The position numbers were made by a program, and so were the translations under genes. A stretch of 64,000 nucleotides of DNA from Wenyingzhuangia fucanilytica. GTDB lineage: Bacteria; Bacteroidota; Bacteroidia; Flavobacteriales; Flavobacteriaceae. The DNA lies in the NCBI RefSeq assembly GCF_001697185.1, contig NZ_CP014224.1:1-64000 (forward strand). The letters run 5' to 3'. The notes under the pieces are model-generated. The model saw only the letters and a list, made by a program, of their open reading frames with translations. It searched no databases and was not told the origin of the DNA. Numbering within the stretch: position 1 is the stretch's first letter; each line of letters opens with the position of its first letter. Below, piece after piece: positions 35,968 through 45,173 of the stretch.

Positions 35968-36480
35968 ATGAAAAAAGAAATGAAATTATTAAAAATTTTT
36001 ATTGTTGTTTTTGCTATTATAACTTCAGTAGCATGTAATAACAGCGATGATGACAATGAAAATGACATCAGTAATTTTCCTAGTGAAACTGAAATTCCAT
36101 CAGATGTAGATGACATTAATCCAGATACTGACGAAAAAGAAGATGTTCCAGAAGGAGGGTTTTCTCTTGTGGGTTATTGGACTCAAACAAGTGAGATTAA
36201 CAATGGAAATGAAAATAGTAATTTAGAGTGTCCTATGGAGTTAAAATTTGATAATAAAAAAGTAGTGTCTATAGAATATGACTATGATGGGAATGCTCAA
36301 GACTGTGTTGTAGATGAAGAAAGTTTGGGAGCTTATAAAAGAGTTGGTAATAAGTTATACTTAATATTTTCTGGAGGAGAAACAGATGAAGTAACTGTTG
36401 AAGTTACTGCAAACGAACTGCGCGTTTCTGGAACTGATGAACATGGTACTTGGACTGATGTTTTTACAAGAAATCAATGA
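35968..36480 (+). CDS. lipocalin-like-domain lipoprotein
   Basis: 170 residues with a lipoprotein signal ending in TSVAC (Cys23) followed by an acidic Asp/Glu/Asn-rich linker to about residue 60. The rest resembles the small lipocalin-like domains of Bacteroidota (GYWTQTSEINNG, CPMELKFDNKKVVSIEYDYDGNAQDCVVDEESLGAYKRVGNKLYLIF). Its role is unknown. It is followed by an intrinsic terminator and so is a single-gene unit. Confidence 0.7.
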   Translation: MKKEMKLLKIFIVVFAIITSVACNNSDDDNENDISNFPSETEIPSDVDDINPDTDEKEDVPEGGFSLVGYWTQTSEINNGNENSNLECPMELKFDNKKVVSIEYDYDGNAQDCVVDEESLGAYKRVGNKLYLIFSGGETDEVTVEVTANELRVSGTDEHGTWTDVFTRNQ

Positions 36481-36508
36481 TAGTTATTATCTAAAATAAT
36501 TTATATTT

Positions 36509-36538
36509 AGGCTTACAATTTTGTAAGCCTTTTTTTTA
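36509..36538 (+). terminator. intrinsic terminator after the lipocalin-like gene
   Basis: A 9-bp perfect stem AGGCTTACA / TGTAAGCCT with a 4-base loop and eight T. Confidence 0.88.
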
Positions 36539-36557
36539 ATTGTATTAATGATATTTT

Positions 36558-37007
36558 ATGATAGATCCTTTTGACGATGATTATTACATGAAAAAAGCTT
36601 TAGATGAAGCTTATGAAGCTTATGATAAAGGAGAGGTTCCTGTTGGGGCTGTGATTGTAATGAATAATCAAATTATTGCTAGGGGACATAATTTAACAGA
36701 GCAATTAAATGATGTTACGGCTCATGCCGAAATGCAAGCTTTTACTGCCGCAGCTAATTTTTTAGGAGGAAAATATTTACAAGATTGTACTTTATATGTA
36801 ACCTTAGAGCCTTGTCAAATGTGTGCTGGTGCTAGTTATTGGACACAAATAGGCAAAATTGTTTACGGTGCTTCTGATGTACAAAGAGGTTACTCAAAAT
36901 TAAATACTTTGCTACATCCTAAAACAAAAGTAGTTTCTGGAATTAGAGAAGAAGAGTGTAGTAAGTTGTTAAAAGATTTCTTTTTGTCTAGAAGAGACTT
37001 AAATTAA
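36558..37007 (+). CDS. tadA: tRNA-specific adenosine deaminase
   Basis: 149 residues. Deaminates the wobble adenosine of tRNA-Arg(ACG) to inosine. The zinc site and catalytic residues are visible: His56 and Glu58 in TAHAEMQAF, and Cys86 and Cys89 in EPCQMCAGA. The N-terminus (DDYYMKKALDEAYEAYDKGEVPVGAVIV) is typical. The stop codon shares TTAA with the opposite gene. Confidence 0.94.
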   Translation: MIDPFDDDYYMKKALDEAYEAYDKGEVPVGAVIVMNNQIIARGHNLTEQLNDVTAHAEMQAFTAAANFLGGKYLQDCTLYVTLEPCQMCAGASYWTQIGKIVYGASDVQRGYSKLNTLLHPKTKVVSGIREEECSKLLKDFFLSRRDLN

Positions 37008-37240
37008 TCTTCAATTTTACTAGCATCAGGATCATTGTGTTTTAAAGAATACTTGGTTAAATCTTTGTCTTTATATCTGTGGTAAATAAATAAGGGCATC
37101 AATACAAAGGTTAAAGTAATTACGCCAAAACCAATAAACTTTGCGCTTTTATCATCGTTCAAGGTGTAAAAGTACGCTCCAATAGCCCATAGAATTAAGA
37201 CCAGTAACAATAGAATTTTTAATAATATCTTCATATTCAT
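37004..37240 (-). CDS. small two-helix membrane protein
   Basis: 78 residues with two hydrophobic segments (KILLKILLLLVLILWAIGAYFY and KFIGFGVITLTFVLMPLFIYH) and a charged C-terminal tail. No known motif. It overlaps the tadA stop by four bases in the convergent direction. Confidence 0.65.
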   Translation of the reverse strand: MNMKILLKILLLLVLILWAIGAYFYTLNDDKSAKFIGFGVITLTFVLMPLFIYHRYKDKDLTKYSLKHNDPDASKIED

Positions 37241-37298
37241 TTTTTAATGAGTCTATCAAAATTAGCTAATTTGGATGTAAAATCTAAGCATAGTTAGC

Positions 37299-38303
37299 AT
37301 GAAGTTTAATATTAGGATTCCAATTGTTTTTTTTGTTCTTTTATCTTTAATGATGTCTTGTCAATCTAAACCTAAAGATTTAAATATGTTGATTATTGCT
37401 CACAGAGGTGCCTCGGGGTATTTACCAGAACATACTTTGCCTGCCAAAGCTTTGGCTTATGGTATGCATCCTGATTTTTTAGAGCAAGATGTAGTGTTAA
37501 CAAAAGATGATGTTCCTATAGTAATTCATGATATTCATTTAGAAACGACCACTAACGTTTCCGAGGTTTTCCCTAATAGAAATAGGGAAGATGAAAAGTT
37601 TTATGTAATTGATTTTACTTGGGAAGAATTACAACTTTTAAACGTTACAGAAAGGTTTGATGATAAAACCAAGCAAACAGTTTATCCAAATAGATTTCCT
37701 GCTAATAAATCAATTTTTAAGTTGCATACTTTGGCACAAGAAATAGAAATGATTCAAGGTTTAAATATTTCTATGAAACAAAACATGGGGATTTATGTAG
37801 AAATTAAAGAACCTCAATTTCATAGAAATCACGGAAAAGATATTTCTAAAATTGTTTTAAAAGTTCTTTCGGATTATGGGTACAAAACGCTTGAAGATAA
37901 TTGTATTTTACAGTGTTTTGATGCTGTGGAACTCAAAAAAATTAGACAGGAATATCACTCTAAATTATTTTTGGTTCAGTTGTTAGAAATAGGTTATGCT
38001 GATGAGGTTTTTAAAGAGATGACTGTAGCGCAAATAGTTGATGAAATTGCCTTGTATGCTAATGGAATTGGTCCTTGGTATAAACAAATTATTGCAGGAA
38101 ATGAACATGTTAAGGGTTTTGAAAATCTTGTGTCATTAGCACATCAAAAAGATTTAAAAGTACATGCTTTTACATATCGTGCAGATGATTTAGGAGATTT
38201 TAAAACTTTTAAAGAATTGTTACTTAATGCAAAAACAAAGTTAAATTTTGATGGAATTTTTACCGATTTTCCTGATCAAGCAGTTGCTTGTTTTAAGCAA
38301 TAG
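37299..38303 (+). CDS. glpQ: glycerophosphodiester phosphodiesterase, lipoprotein
   Basis: 334 residues. Signal sequence ending in LSLMMSC (Cys21) indicates a lipid-anchored enzyme. Motifs include AHRGASGYLPEHTLPAKALA (residues 34-53, catalytic His and Glu), EQDVVLTKDDVPIVIHD (second metal/catalytic block) and LKVHAFTYRADD. It hydrolyses glycerophosphodiesters to sn-glycerol-3-phosphate and an alcohol at the envelope. It overlaps the ClC gene by 11 bases tail to tail. Confidence 0.93.
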   Translation: MKFNIRIPIVFFVLLSLMMSCQSKPKDLNMLIIAHRGASGYLPEHTLPAKALAYGMHPDFLEQDVVLTKDDVPIVIHDIHLETTTNVSEVFPNRNREDEKFYVIDFTWEELQLLNVTERFDDKTKQTVYPNRFPANKSIFKLHTLAQEIEMIQGLNISMKQNMGIYVEIKEPQFHRNHGKDISKIVLKVLSDYGYKTLEDNCILQCFDAVELKKIRQEYHSKLFLVQLLEIGYADEVFKEMTVAQIVDEIALYANGIGPWYKQIIAGNEHVKGFENLVSLAHQKDLKVHAFTYRADDLGDFKTFKELLLNAKTKLNFDGIFTDFPDQAVACFKQ

Positions 38304-40092
38304 AATCACTTGCTTGAATTAACTTTCTTCTATAAGCGTTTAGCAATCTTGATTTAGAAATAAAACCATAATATTTACCATCTCTAATTACAGGTAAATT
38401 CCAAGCACCAGTTATCTTAAATTTTTCCATAATAACTTCCATAGAATCATTTACGTAATCAATTACGTCTTCGGGAGCAATCATTAAATCTCTTACAAAA
38501 GTGGTATCGTGTAAATCGGTATTAAACATAATAGATCTAATATCATCCATATGAAGTAAACCTATTAATTCTCTGTCTTTATTTACTACAGGAAAGTTAT
38601 TTCTCTTAGACTTTACAATAACATTATGAGCCAATTCACCAAGTGTCATTCCAGGTTTGATGACTATAAAATCTTTTTCTATAACCTTGTTAATGTTCAT
38701 CAACATTAAAACACTTTTGTCTTTATCATGTGTTAATAGCTGACCTTTTTTGGCTAAAGCTGCTGTGTAGATATTGTGAGGAATAAATCTTTTAGTGATT
38801 AAAAAAGAGATAGAGGCAACGGTCATTAGTGGTAAAAATAATTCGTATCCTCCAGTAATTTCGGCAATTAAAAAGATAGCTGTTAAAGGGGCTTGTAGCA
38901 CTCCAGCTAACAAACCTGCCATTCCAACCATGGCAAAATTACTTAAAGAAAGATTAGTAGATGCAAGTTTCAAATGGTTTACAACTGTTGCTACAACATA
39001 TCCGGATACACTTCCTATAAATAAGGATGGTGCAAATACACCTCCAATACCTCCGGCACCAAAAGTAAGTGCCATCGCAATCACTTTAAAAACAATAAGC
39101 CCTAGTAAAAGCCCAACAATCATCCAAATATTTTCGGCTTCTGAATTAAAAATATTGTTTTCTAATATAGAAGAAGCATCTCCCATTAAAACACTGTTCA
39201 TGGTATCAAAACCTTCTCCAAAAAGAGGTGGAATAAAATAAACAATAATTCCAATTAAAGTTCCTCCTAATAATAATCTGTAGATTTGATTGTCTATTTT
39301 TTTGAAAAAATCTTGCATCCAAAAATAAACCTTGGTAAAATAGATGGATACAAAAGAACATCCTATTCCTAATATGATATAAAATGTAATGTCAGAAAGT
39401 TCAAACCTATCTTTAATTTCAAAGTGTAACAACACTTCATCACCTAAAAAGAAATATGATGTTAATACCGCAGAGATAGAAGCTAATAATAACGGAATCA
39501 TAGAAATCATGGTTAGTTCTAAACTAAAAATTTCTACGGCAAATACTATAGCGGTAATTGGTGCTTTAAAAATACAAGATACTGCTCCTGCAGCTGCACA
39601 AGCAACCAATACAGTTCTAGATCTTTGGTCTAAGTGGAAAAGTCTTGATACGTTTGATCCAATTGCTGCACCAGTGGTTACCGTTGGTCCTTCTAGTCCT
39701 ACAGATCCTCCAAAACCTACCGTTAGGGGAGAAGTGATTAAAGAAGCCCACATTTGATATCTATCAATAATGGCTTCTCTTTTAGAAATGGAATGTAAAA
39801 CAGAAGGGATTCCGTGGCTCATTTTTTTTCTGACCACGAATTTAATTACCAATAGGGTTAAACCTATACCAATGATTGGGAATATAAAGTAAAAACCTTT
39901 GTGTACATCTTTGATAAACCCTGTTTCAAGAGCAACAAAAATATAATGAGTTAAGTTTTTTAGAGTTACTGCGGATATACCAGCCAATAAACCTATTAGC
40001 ACACTTAAAATGTAAAGAAAATTTTCTGCAGAAATATGTTTGTATTTCCAGATCAAAAATTGATTTAATAAACTCCTTTTTCTCTGAGGCAT
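38293..40092 (-). CDS. ClC-family chloride channel/transporter with CBS domains
   Basis: 599 residues. The membrane core has the ClC signatures GSVGLEGPTV, with the gating glutamate of exchange-type members, and GAGGIGGVFAPSLFIG. Ten or more hydrophobic segments span roughly residues 20-440. The C-terminal 150 residues hold a pair of CBS domains (VIVKSKRNNFPVVNKDRELIGLLHMDD and MEVIMEKFKITGAWNLPVIRDGKYYGFISKSRLL). The presence of the gating Glu suggests a Cl-/H+ exchanger rather than a pure channel, but this is inference. Confidence 0.92.
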   Translation of the reverse strand: MPQRKRSLLNQFLIWKYKHISAENFLYILSVLIGLLAGISAVTLKNLTHYIFVALETGFIKDVHKGFYFIFPIIGIGLTLLVIKFVVRKKMSHGIPSVLHSISKREAIIDRYQMWASLITSPLTVGFGGSVGLEGPTVTTGAAIGSNVSRLFHLDQRSRTVLVACAAAGAVSCIFKAPITAIVFAVEIFSLELTMISMIPLLLASISAVLTSYFFLGDEVLLHFEIKDRFELSDITFYIILGIGCSFVSIYFTKVYFWMQDFFKKIDNQIYRLLLGGTLIGIIVYFIPPLFGEGFDTMNSVLMGDASSILENNIFNSEAENIWMIVGLLLGLIVFKVIAMALTFGAGGIGGVFAPSLFIGSVSGYVVATVVNHLKLASTNLSLSNFAMVGMAGLLAGVLQAPLTAIFLIAEITGGYELFLPLMTVASISFLITKRFIPHNIYTAALAKKGQLLTHDKDKSVLMLMNINKVIEKDFIVIKPGMTLGELAHNVIVKSKRNNFPVVNKDRELIGLLHMDDIRSIMFNTDLHDTTFVRDLMIAPEDVIDYVNDSMEVIMEKFKITGAWNLPVIRDGKYYGFISKSRLLNAYRRKLIQASDSIA

Positions 40093-40152
40093 GCCTATGA
40101 CTTTTTCGGATGGCTAAGATAGTGTTTATTGAAAGAATATGTTTAAACTACT

Positions 40153-40305
40153 TTAGGCTTGCACAGGGCATTTTTTACAATGATCTTTACCTTTCTTTTT
40201 GTACTTTTTACAACACTTCTTTTTCTTGTCTTTTGCTAAATATGCAAAGCAACACCCTGTATATTCAGGAGTAACAATCTCTTCAACTATTCTTTCTAAC
40301 ATCAT
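40153..40305 (-). CDS. small Cys/Lys-rich protein downstream of ferritin
   Basis: A 50-residue reading frame, MMLERIVEEIVTPEYTGCCF at its start, then a lysine-rich stretch with CCKKYKKKGK and a C-terminal HCKKCP. Six cysteines in the pattern CC...CC...C..C plus one His make it a candidate metal-binding or redox peptide. It starts about 67 bases downstream of the ferritin stop on the same strand, with no visible terminator between, so it is probably co-transcribed with ferritin. Positions 40305 and 40302 are both ATG. Confidence 0.68.
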   Translation of the reverse strand: MMLERIVEEIVTPEYTGCCFAYLAKDKKKKCCKKYKKKGKDHCKKCPVQA

Positions 40306-40371
40306 TTGCACTGATTAAGTATCTAAAAATCAGTGCAAATATAATACTTATTTTAAATAAATCTAAATTAA

Positions 40372-40890
40372 CTACTCGTTTTTAGCATTAATTTCTGTTT
40401 GGGCAACAATTCCTTCGATGTCTTTATCAAATAAATAAGTACCACTCTTATCGTTTCCAATAATTTTTAATTTATCTAAAATAGTTCTTGCTAAAGATTC
40501 TTCTTCTGCTTGTTCAGCAACATACCATTGTAAAAAGTTATGTACTGTGTAGTTTTTTTCTTCTAAGGTTTGAAAAACTAAGTGATTGATGCTTTCTGTT
40601 ACTTGCTCTTCACTTTCTAAAAACACAGTAAAAAGTTCGTGTAAATCTTTAAAAGTATCTTTAGGAGCATCTAGGCTTGGTATGCTAGCTTTTCCTCCGC
40701 GTTCGTTTACAAACTTTACTAATTTAAGCATGTGTACTCTTTCTTCTTCGGATTGGTTGTAAAAGAATCCTGCAACACCGTTGTAACCGATAACTTCTGC
40801 CCAAGTAGCCATTGCTAAATATTTCATAGAAGCATTAGCTTCTAAGTGTATTTGAGTGTTTAGTGCTTTTTCTATTGTTTCTGATAACAT
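40372..40890 (-). CDS. ferritin (non-haem iron storage)
   Basis: 172 residues from the ATG at 40890 (an upstream ATG at 40932 would add 14 residues of poor family fit). The ferroxidase site is visible: Glu in QIHLEANASMKYLAM, and the E-E-x-x-H type segment NQSEEERVHMLKL, then ESEEQVTESINHL and AEQAEEESLARTIL. This is the non-haem bacterial ferritin (FtnA) type with the C-terminal FDKDIEGIV. It oxidises Fe(II) and stores it as a mineral core. The Cys/Lys-rich small gene follows. Confidence 0.94.
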   Translation of the reverse strand: MLSETIEKALNTQIHLEANASMKYLAMATWAEVIGYNGVAGFFYNQSEEERVHMLKLVKFVNERGGKASIPSLDAPKDTFKDLHELFTVFLESEEQVTESINHLVFQTLEEKNYTVHNFLQWYVAEQAEEESLARTILDKLKIIGNDKSGTYLFDKDIEGIVAQTEINAKNE

Positions 40891-41018
40891 ATTTTGTTGT
40901 TTTTTAGTGATAAAAAAACTCTTTAAAAACAATTAAGAAATCATATTTAAGTAAATAAGATGTCATTTGTTTTTAAAGAGCTATGGTAAATTTAATGAAC
41001 TCAAAGTCTTATTACAAC

Positions 41019-42776
41019 TTATTCTGTAGGAAGTGTAATATTTATATTTAATTCAGATAAAACTTCTTGAGAAACAGCTGCAGGAGCGTTAATCATTACG
41101 TCTCTACCTGAATTGTTTTTAGGGAAGGCAATAAAATCTCTAATAGTTTCTTGTCCTCCTAAAATAGCAACCAATCTGTCTAAACCAAAAGCCAAACCTC
41201 CGTGTGGTGGAGCTCCGTATTCAAAAGCATTCATTAAAAATCCGAATTGCTCTTTGGCTTCTTCAGGAGTAAATCCTAAATGTTTAAACATTAATTCTTG
41301 AGTAGCTTTGTCGTAAATTCTAATAGAACCTCCACCAATTTCGTTTCCGTTTAAAACCAAATCGTAAGCATTGGCTCTTACTTTACCAGGATCTGTATCT
41401 AACAATTCCATATCCTCTTTTTTAGGACTGGTAAAAGGGTGGTGCATTGCGTGGTATCTTTCAGTTTCCTCATCCCATTCTAATAAAGGGAAGTCAACTA
41501 CCCATAATGGAGCAAATTCGTTAGATTTTCTTAAACCTAAACGCTCAGCTAATTCCATACGTAAAGCAGAAAGTTGAGCTCTTGTTTTGTTTGCAGGTCC
41601 AGATAATACACAAATTAAATCTCCAGCTTTAGCTCCAGTTGCTTTTGCCCAAGCAGCTAAATCTTCTTGGTCATAAAATTTATCTACAGATGATTTAAAA
41701 GTACCATCTTCGTTACATTTTACATAGACCATTCCTAAAGCTCCTACTTGAGGACGCTTAACCCATTCTATTAATTTATCGATTTCTTTACGAGTATAGC
41801 TTCCACCATTTGGCACAGCAATACCCACTACCAATTCGGCATCGTTAAATACCTTAAAATCTTTGTGTTGAGCAACGGTGTTTAACTCTCCAAACTCCAT
41901 TCCAAAACGGATGTCTGGTTTGTCGTTACCATAAGTTTTCATGGCGTGCTCAAAAGTCATTCTTGGGAAATCTCCAATTTCTACATTGTTCACTTTTTTA
42001 AGTAAGTGACGAGTCATTCCTTCAAAAATGTTTAAAATATCTTCTTGTTCCACAAACGCTAATTCACAGTCAATTTGTGTGAATTCTGGTTGTCTATCGG
42101 CGCGTAAATCTTCATCACGGAAACATTTTACAATCTGAAAATATTTATCCATTCCACCTACCATTAGCAATTGCTTAAATGTTTGTGGAGATTGTGGTAA
42201 GGCGTAAAACTCACCTTCGTTCATTCTAGAAGGAACAATAAAATCACGAGCTCCTTCTGGCGTAGATTTTATCAAATAAGGAGTTTCAACTTCTATAAAG
42301 TCTTGATTAGATAAGTAGTTACGAACTTCTTGTGCTACTTTACTTCTAAATATCAAGTTGTTTTTTACTGGGTTTCTACGGATGTCTAAATATCTGTATT
42401 TCATACGGATATCTTCACCACCATCTGTATTGTCTTCAATAGTAAAAGGAGGAAGTTTTGCTTCGTTTAAAATGGTTAGTTCTTTTACTAAAACTTCAAT
42501 TTCTCCGGTAGCAATATTTTTGTTTTTGGCCTCACGCTCAATAACAGTTCCTTTTACTTGAATCACAAATTCTCTACCTAAAGTTTTGGCTTTGTCTAGA
42601 ATTTCTTTTGGAGTTCTGTCTTCATCAAAAATAAGTTGAGTAATTCCGTATCTATCACGTAAATCCACCCATACCATAAATCCTTTATCTCTAGATTTTT
42701 GAACCCATCCTGATAAAGTAACCTCTTGGTTTGCATTTTCAATTCTTAATTCTCCGTTAGTGTGACTTCTGTACAT
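41019..42776 (-). CDS. aspS: aspartyl-tRNA synthetase
   Basis: 585 residues, the bacterial-type length. N-terminal OB-fold ([33 protein letters not shown]), motif 1 region [17 protein letters not shown], motif 2 [18 protein letters not shown] and motif 3 [14 protein letters not shown], with the bacterial GAD insertion domain in the middle. Charges tRNA-Asp; whether it discriminates against tRNA-Asn cannot be told from this window. Confidence 0.96.
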   Translation of the reverse strand: MYRSHTNGELRIENANQEVTLSGWVQKSRDKGFMVWVDLRDRYGITQLIFDEDRTPKEILDKAKTLGREFVIQVKGTVIEREAKNKNIATGEIEVLVKELTILNEAKLPPFTIEDNTDGGEDIRMKYRYLDIRRNPVKNNLIFRSKVAQEVRNYLSNQDFIEVETPYLIKSTPEGARDFIVPSRMNEGEFYALPQSPQTFKQLLMVGGMDKYFQIVKCFRDEDLRADRQPEFTQIDCELAFVEQEDILNIFEGMTRHLLKKVNNVEIGDFPRMTFEHAMKTYGNDKPDIRFGMEFGELNTVAQHKDFKVFNDAELVVGIAVPNGGSYTRKEIDKLIEWVKRPQVGALGMVYVKCNEDGTFKSSVDKFYDQEDLAAWAKATGAKAGDLICVLSGPANKTRAQLSALRMELAERLGLRKSNEFAPLWVVDFPLLEWDEETERYHAMHHPFTSPKKEDMELLDTDPGKVRANAYDLVLNGNEIGGGSIRIYDKATQELMFKHLGFTPEEAKEQFGFLMNAFEYGAPPHGGLAFGLDRLVAILGGQETIRDFIAFPKNNSGRDVMINAPAAVSQEVLSELNINITLPTE

Positions 42777-42801
42777 GTTATTGTGCTTGAATTTAAAGGG
42801 G

Positions 42802-42809
42802 CAAAGTTA
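42802..42809 (-). promoter_or_regulatory. possible -7 box (TAACTTTG) of aspS
   Basis: Exact TAnnTTTG match on the minus strand, 26 bases before the aspS ATG. No -33 TTG at a good distance. Confidence 0.35.
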
Positions 42810-42865
42810 CTTTTTTAATTCGATGTCTGAAAGCTAATTTTAGCTTTGTACGTACTTCATTAAAT

Positions 42866-42902
42866 CATAAAATCCACCTAGACTTTTTAGGTGGATTTTA
42901 TG
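42866..42902. terminator. intrinsic terminator downstream of mscL
   Basis: A 14-bp perfect stem (CATAAAATCCACCT / AGGTGGATTTTATG) with a 9-base loop, between mscL and aspS, both on the minus strand. Confidence 0.75.
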
Positions 42903-42921
42903 GTTTTGATTTAAATGAAAA

Positions 42922-43356
42922 TTATTTTTTAGCTAATAAATCTCTAATTTCTGTAAGCAACTCTTCTTGAGAAGGTTTTTTAACTTTTGGCGCTTCTTTT
43001 TTCTTGGTTTTTTCATATGCTTTTATAAAAATAAAAATGACAAAACCAATAATAACAAAGTCTATAATGGCTTGTAAAAAGTTTCCATAAGTAAGTACTG
43101 CTGCATCGGCTTGTTTTGCTTGAGCTAAGGTGTCGTATTTTCCTTCGCCTAAAACGATAAATAAATTGGCAACGTTTTTATTTCCTAAAAAAAGTCCTAC
43201 TATGGGCATTAAAATATCGGCAGCTAAAGAGCTTACAATGGTTTTAAAAGCTCCACCAATAATTACAGCTGTTGCTAAACTTACAATATCGCCTTTCATT
43301 AAAAAGGCTTTAAAGTTTTTAAAAAAGGTAAATGTTTTGGTTTTTAGTTGATCCAT
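42922..43356 (-). CDS. mscL: large-conductance mechanosensitive channel
   Basis: 144 residues. N-terminal helix and TM1 region [41 protein letters not shown], a periplasmic loop, TM2 ([23 protein letters not shown]) and a charged cytoplasmic helix [23 protein letters not shown]. Pentameric emergency valve that opens upon hypo-osmotic shock. First of three same-strand genes in order alr, mscL. Confidence 0.94.
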   Translation of the reverse strand: MDQLKTKTFTFFKNFKAFLMKGDIVSLATAVIIGGAFKTIVSSLAADILMPIVGLFLGNKNVANLFIVLGEGKYDTLAQAKQADAAVLTYGNFLQAIIDFVIIGFVIFIFIKAYEKTKKKEAPKVKKPSQEELLTEIRDLLAKK

Positions 43357-43367
43357 AAAAAATAGTT

Positions 43368-44474
43368 TTAATCAATAAAAGTCCTTTTGATTCTTTGTGC
43401 CATAGCCGTTAGAATTTCATAAGAAATAGTATTGCATATTTTGGCAAACTCTTCAACAGTTTTTTGATTGTTAAAAATAATAACTTCATCACCTTCTTTG
43501 CAGTCTATATTGGTTACGTTTACTAAAATCATATCCATACAAACATTTCCAGAAGTGTAAGCTTTTTGTCCGTTGATGGTAACATATCCGTTTCCACAAC
43601 CTAAAGGTCTAGAAAATCCATCGGCATGACCAATAGGAATAATGGCAATTTTCTCATCTTTTTGAGCTGTAAATGCCATGTTATAACTAATGCTATCTCC
43701 CTTTTTTACTGTTCTAATTTGTGAGATAATAGATTTTAAAGTGGCAACATTTTTTAATTGGGCAGTTTCTTTTTCATCATTTCCAAATCCGTACAAACCA
43801 ATTCCCATTCTTACCATATTAAAATGTGCATTAGAATAGTTGATAATTCCGGATGTATTACTCATATGAACCGTAAAGTGGTCTGTTAATTTTGACTGTA
43901 ATTGCGCAATAATATTGTTAAAAGTTGTGATTTGTTTTTCCGTAAATTCTTTTTCATTTAAATCTTCACTTGCGGCAATATGAGAAAATGCAGAAGCCAC
44001 TTTAATGTGTTTGTTATTTTCTATCAACGAAAGTAGTTCATCAACTTCATCAGTATTAAATCCTAATCTGTTTAGGCCAGAATTGAATTTTAAATGAATA
44101 GGATATGCTTCTAAATGATTCTTTTTAGCAAAAGCAATAAATTGTTTTAAAGTGTAAAGAGAATAAATATTAGGCTCTAAGTGATGTTGAATGATTAACT
44201 CATAATTTGCTACTTGAGCGTGTAAAACCAAGATTGGAGTTTTAATTCCGTTTTCTCTAAGTTTTATTCCTTCATCGGCATAAGCAACACCAAAATAATC
44301 AACTTTTTCTTCTTCAAGACTTTTAGCAATATTAACAGGTTCTAAACCATAAGCAAAAGCTTTAACAACCGCTAAAGTTTGGGTGTTAGGCTTGGTTTTG
44401 CTTTTAAGATAATTAAAGTTGTGCTTTAAAGCAGATAAGCTGATTTCTAGCTTTGTAACATGATGGTTTTGCAT
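43368..44474 (-). CDS. alr: alanine racemase
   Basis: 368 residues. PLP-binding Lys38 in [11 protein letters not shown]; the usual Asn after Lys-Ala is Phe here. [13 protein letters not shown] carries the barrel residues, [10 protein letters not shown] lies in the middle, and the C-terminal domain contains the catalytic Tyr segment [14 protein letters not shown] and the [11 protein letters not shown] block. Makes D-alanine for peptidoglycan. Only one base separates it from the tdk stop, so the pair is one operon. Confidence 0.92.
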   Translation of the reverse strand: MQNHHVTKLEISLSALKHNFNYLKSKTKPNTQTLAVVKAFAYGLEPVNIAKSLEEEKVDYFGVAYADEGIKLRENGIKTPILVLHAQVANYELIIQHHLEPNIYSLYTLKQFIAFAKKNHLEAYPIHLKFNSGLNRLGFNTDEVDELLSLIENNKHIKVASAFSHIAASEDLNEKEFTEKQITTFNNIIAQLQSKLTDHFTVHMSNTSGIINYSNAHFNMVRMGIGLYGFGNDEKETAQLKNVATLKSIISQIRTVKKGDSISYNMAFTAQKDEKIAIIPIGHADGFSRPLGCGNGYVTINGQKAYTSGNVCMDMILVNVTNIDCKEGDEVIIFNNQKTVEEFAKICNTISYEILTAMAQRIKRTFID

Positions 44475-44475
44475 G

Positions 44476-45060
44476 CTAATTGTTTTTGTTGTTTGCTTTG
44501 TAAAAAGCAGCTCTACTTAGCGGTTCGTAGTTTTCATTTTCTCCTAACATCACTAATTTTTCACTGTCATTTTTTCGGTGACTGTAATGGGCTAAGTTTC
44601 CTGTTTTGGTGCAAATAGCGTGGACTTTGGTTACGTACTCTGCGGTAGCCATTAAATTTGGCATAGATCCAAAAGGTTTTCCTTTAAAATCCATATCTAA
44701 CCCAGCAACAATAACCCTTATACCTTTGTTTGCTAAATCGTTACAAACGCTAACAATTTCATCATCAAAAAACTGTGCTTCATCAATTCCTACCACATCT
44801 ACATAGTTAGCTAATAATCGAATATTAGCTGCTGCAGGAACAGGTGTGGAACGAATATATTTTTCATCGTGAGAAACAACATTTTCCTCATCATAACGAG
44901 TGTCTACAGAAGGTTTAAAGATTTCTATACGTTGTTTAGCAATTTGAGCACGTCTTAATCTACGAATTAATTCTTCGGTTTTACCCGAAAACATAGATCC
45001 GCAGATGACTTCAATCCATCCAAATTGTTCTTTATGGTTTACAGTGTTTTCAAGAAACAT
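44476..45060 (-). CDS. tdk: thymidine kinase
   Basis: 194 residues, type II TK. P-loop [11 protein letters not shown] near residue 21, the Walker-B-like [11 protein letters not shown] (91-100), and the substrate lasso region. The structural zinc site of this family normally uses four cysteines (CxxC and CxxC/H). Here only Cys150 remains (CTKTG, with Thr153 in place of the second Cys), while Ser182 and Ala185 replace the other pair in YEPLSRAAF. The active-site part is intact. Phosphorylates thymidine for nucleotide salvage; one operon with alr. Confidence 0.94.
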   Translation of the reverse strand: MFLENTVNHKEQFGWIEVICGSMFSGKTEELIRRLRRAQIAKQRIEIFKPSVDTRYDEENVVSHDEKYIRSTPVPAAANIRLLANYVDVVGIDEAQFFDDEIVSVCNDLANKGIRVIVAGLDMDFKGKPFGSMPNLMATAEYVTKVHAICTKTGNLAHYSHRKNDSEKLVMLGENENYEPLSRAAFYKANNKNN

Positions 45061-45121
45061 TTTGTATTTTTATCGATGTTAGTATATCTAAAATTGCTAA
45101 TGCTAGCAAAAGATAAGTGTA

Positions 45122-45129
45122 CAAATTTA
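45122..45129 (-). promoter_or_regulatory. possible -7 box (TAAATTTG) of tdk-alr
   Basis: Exact TAnnTTTG match on the minus strand, 61 bases upstream of tdk. Weak because no -33 element is seen. Confidence 0.3.
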
Positions 45130-45173
45130 TCAAATAAAGTCTTACGCTCTAACCTAAATTTATCAAAGTATTT

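Noticed and set aside
38795-39757. Two plus-strand open frames within the ClC region
   Set aside because: They mirror the ClC coding sequence and have no independent family signal or promoter.
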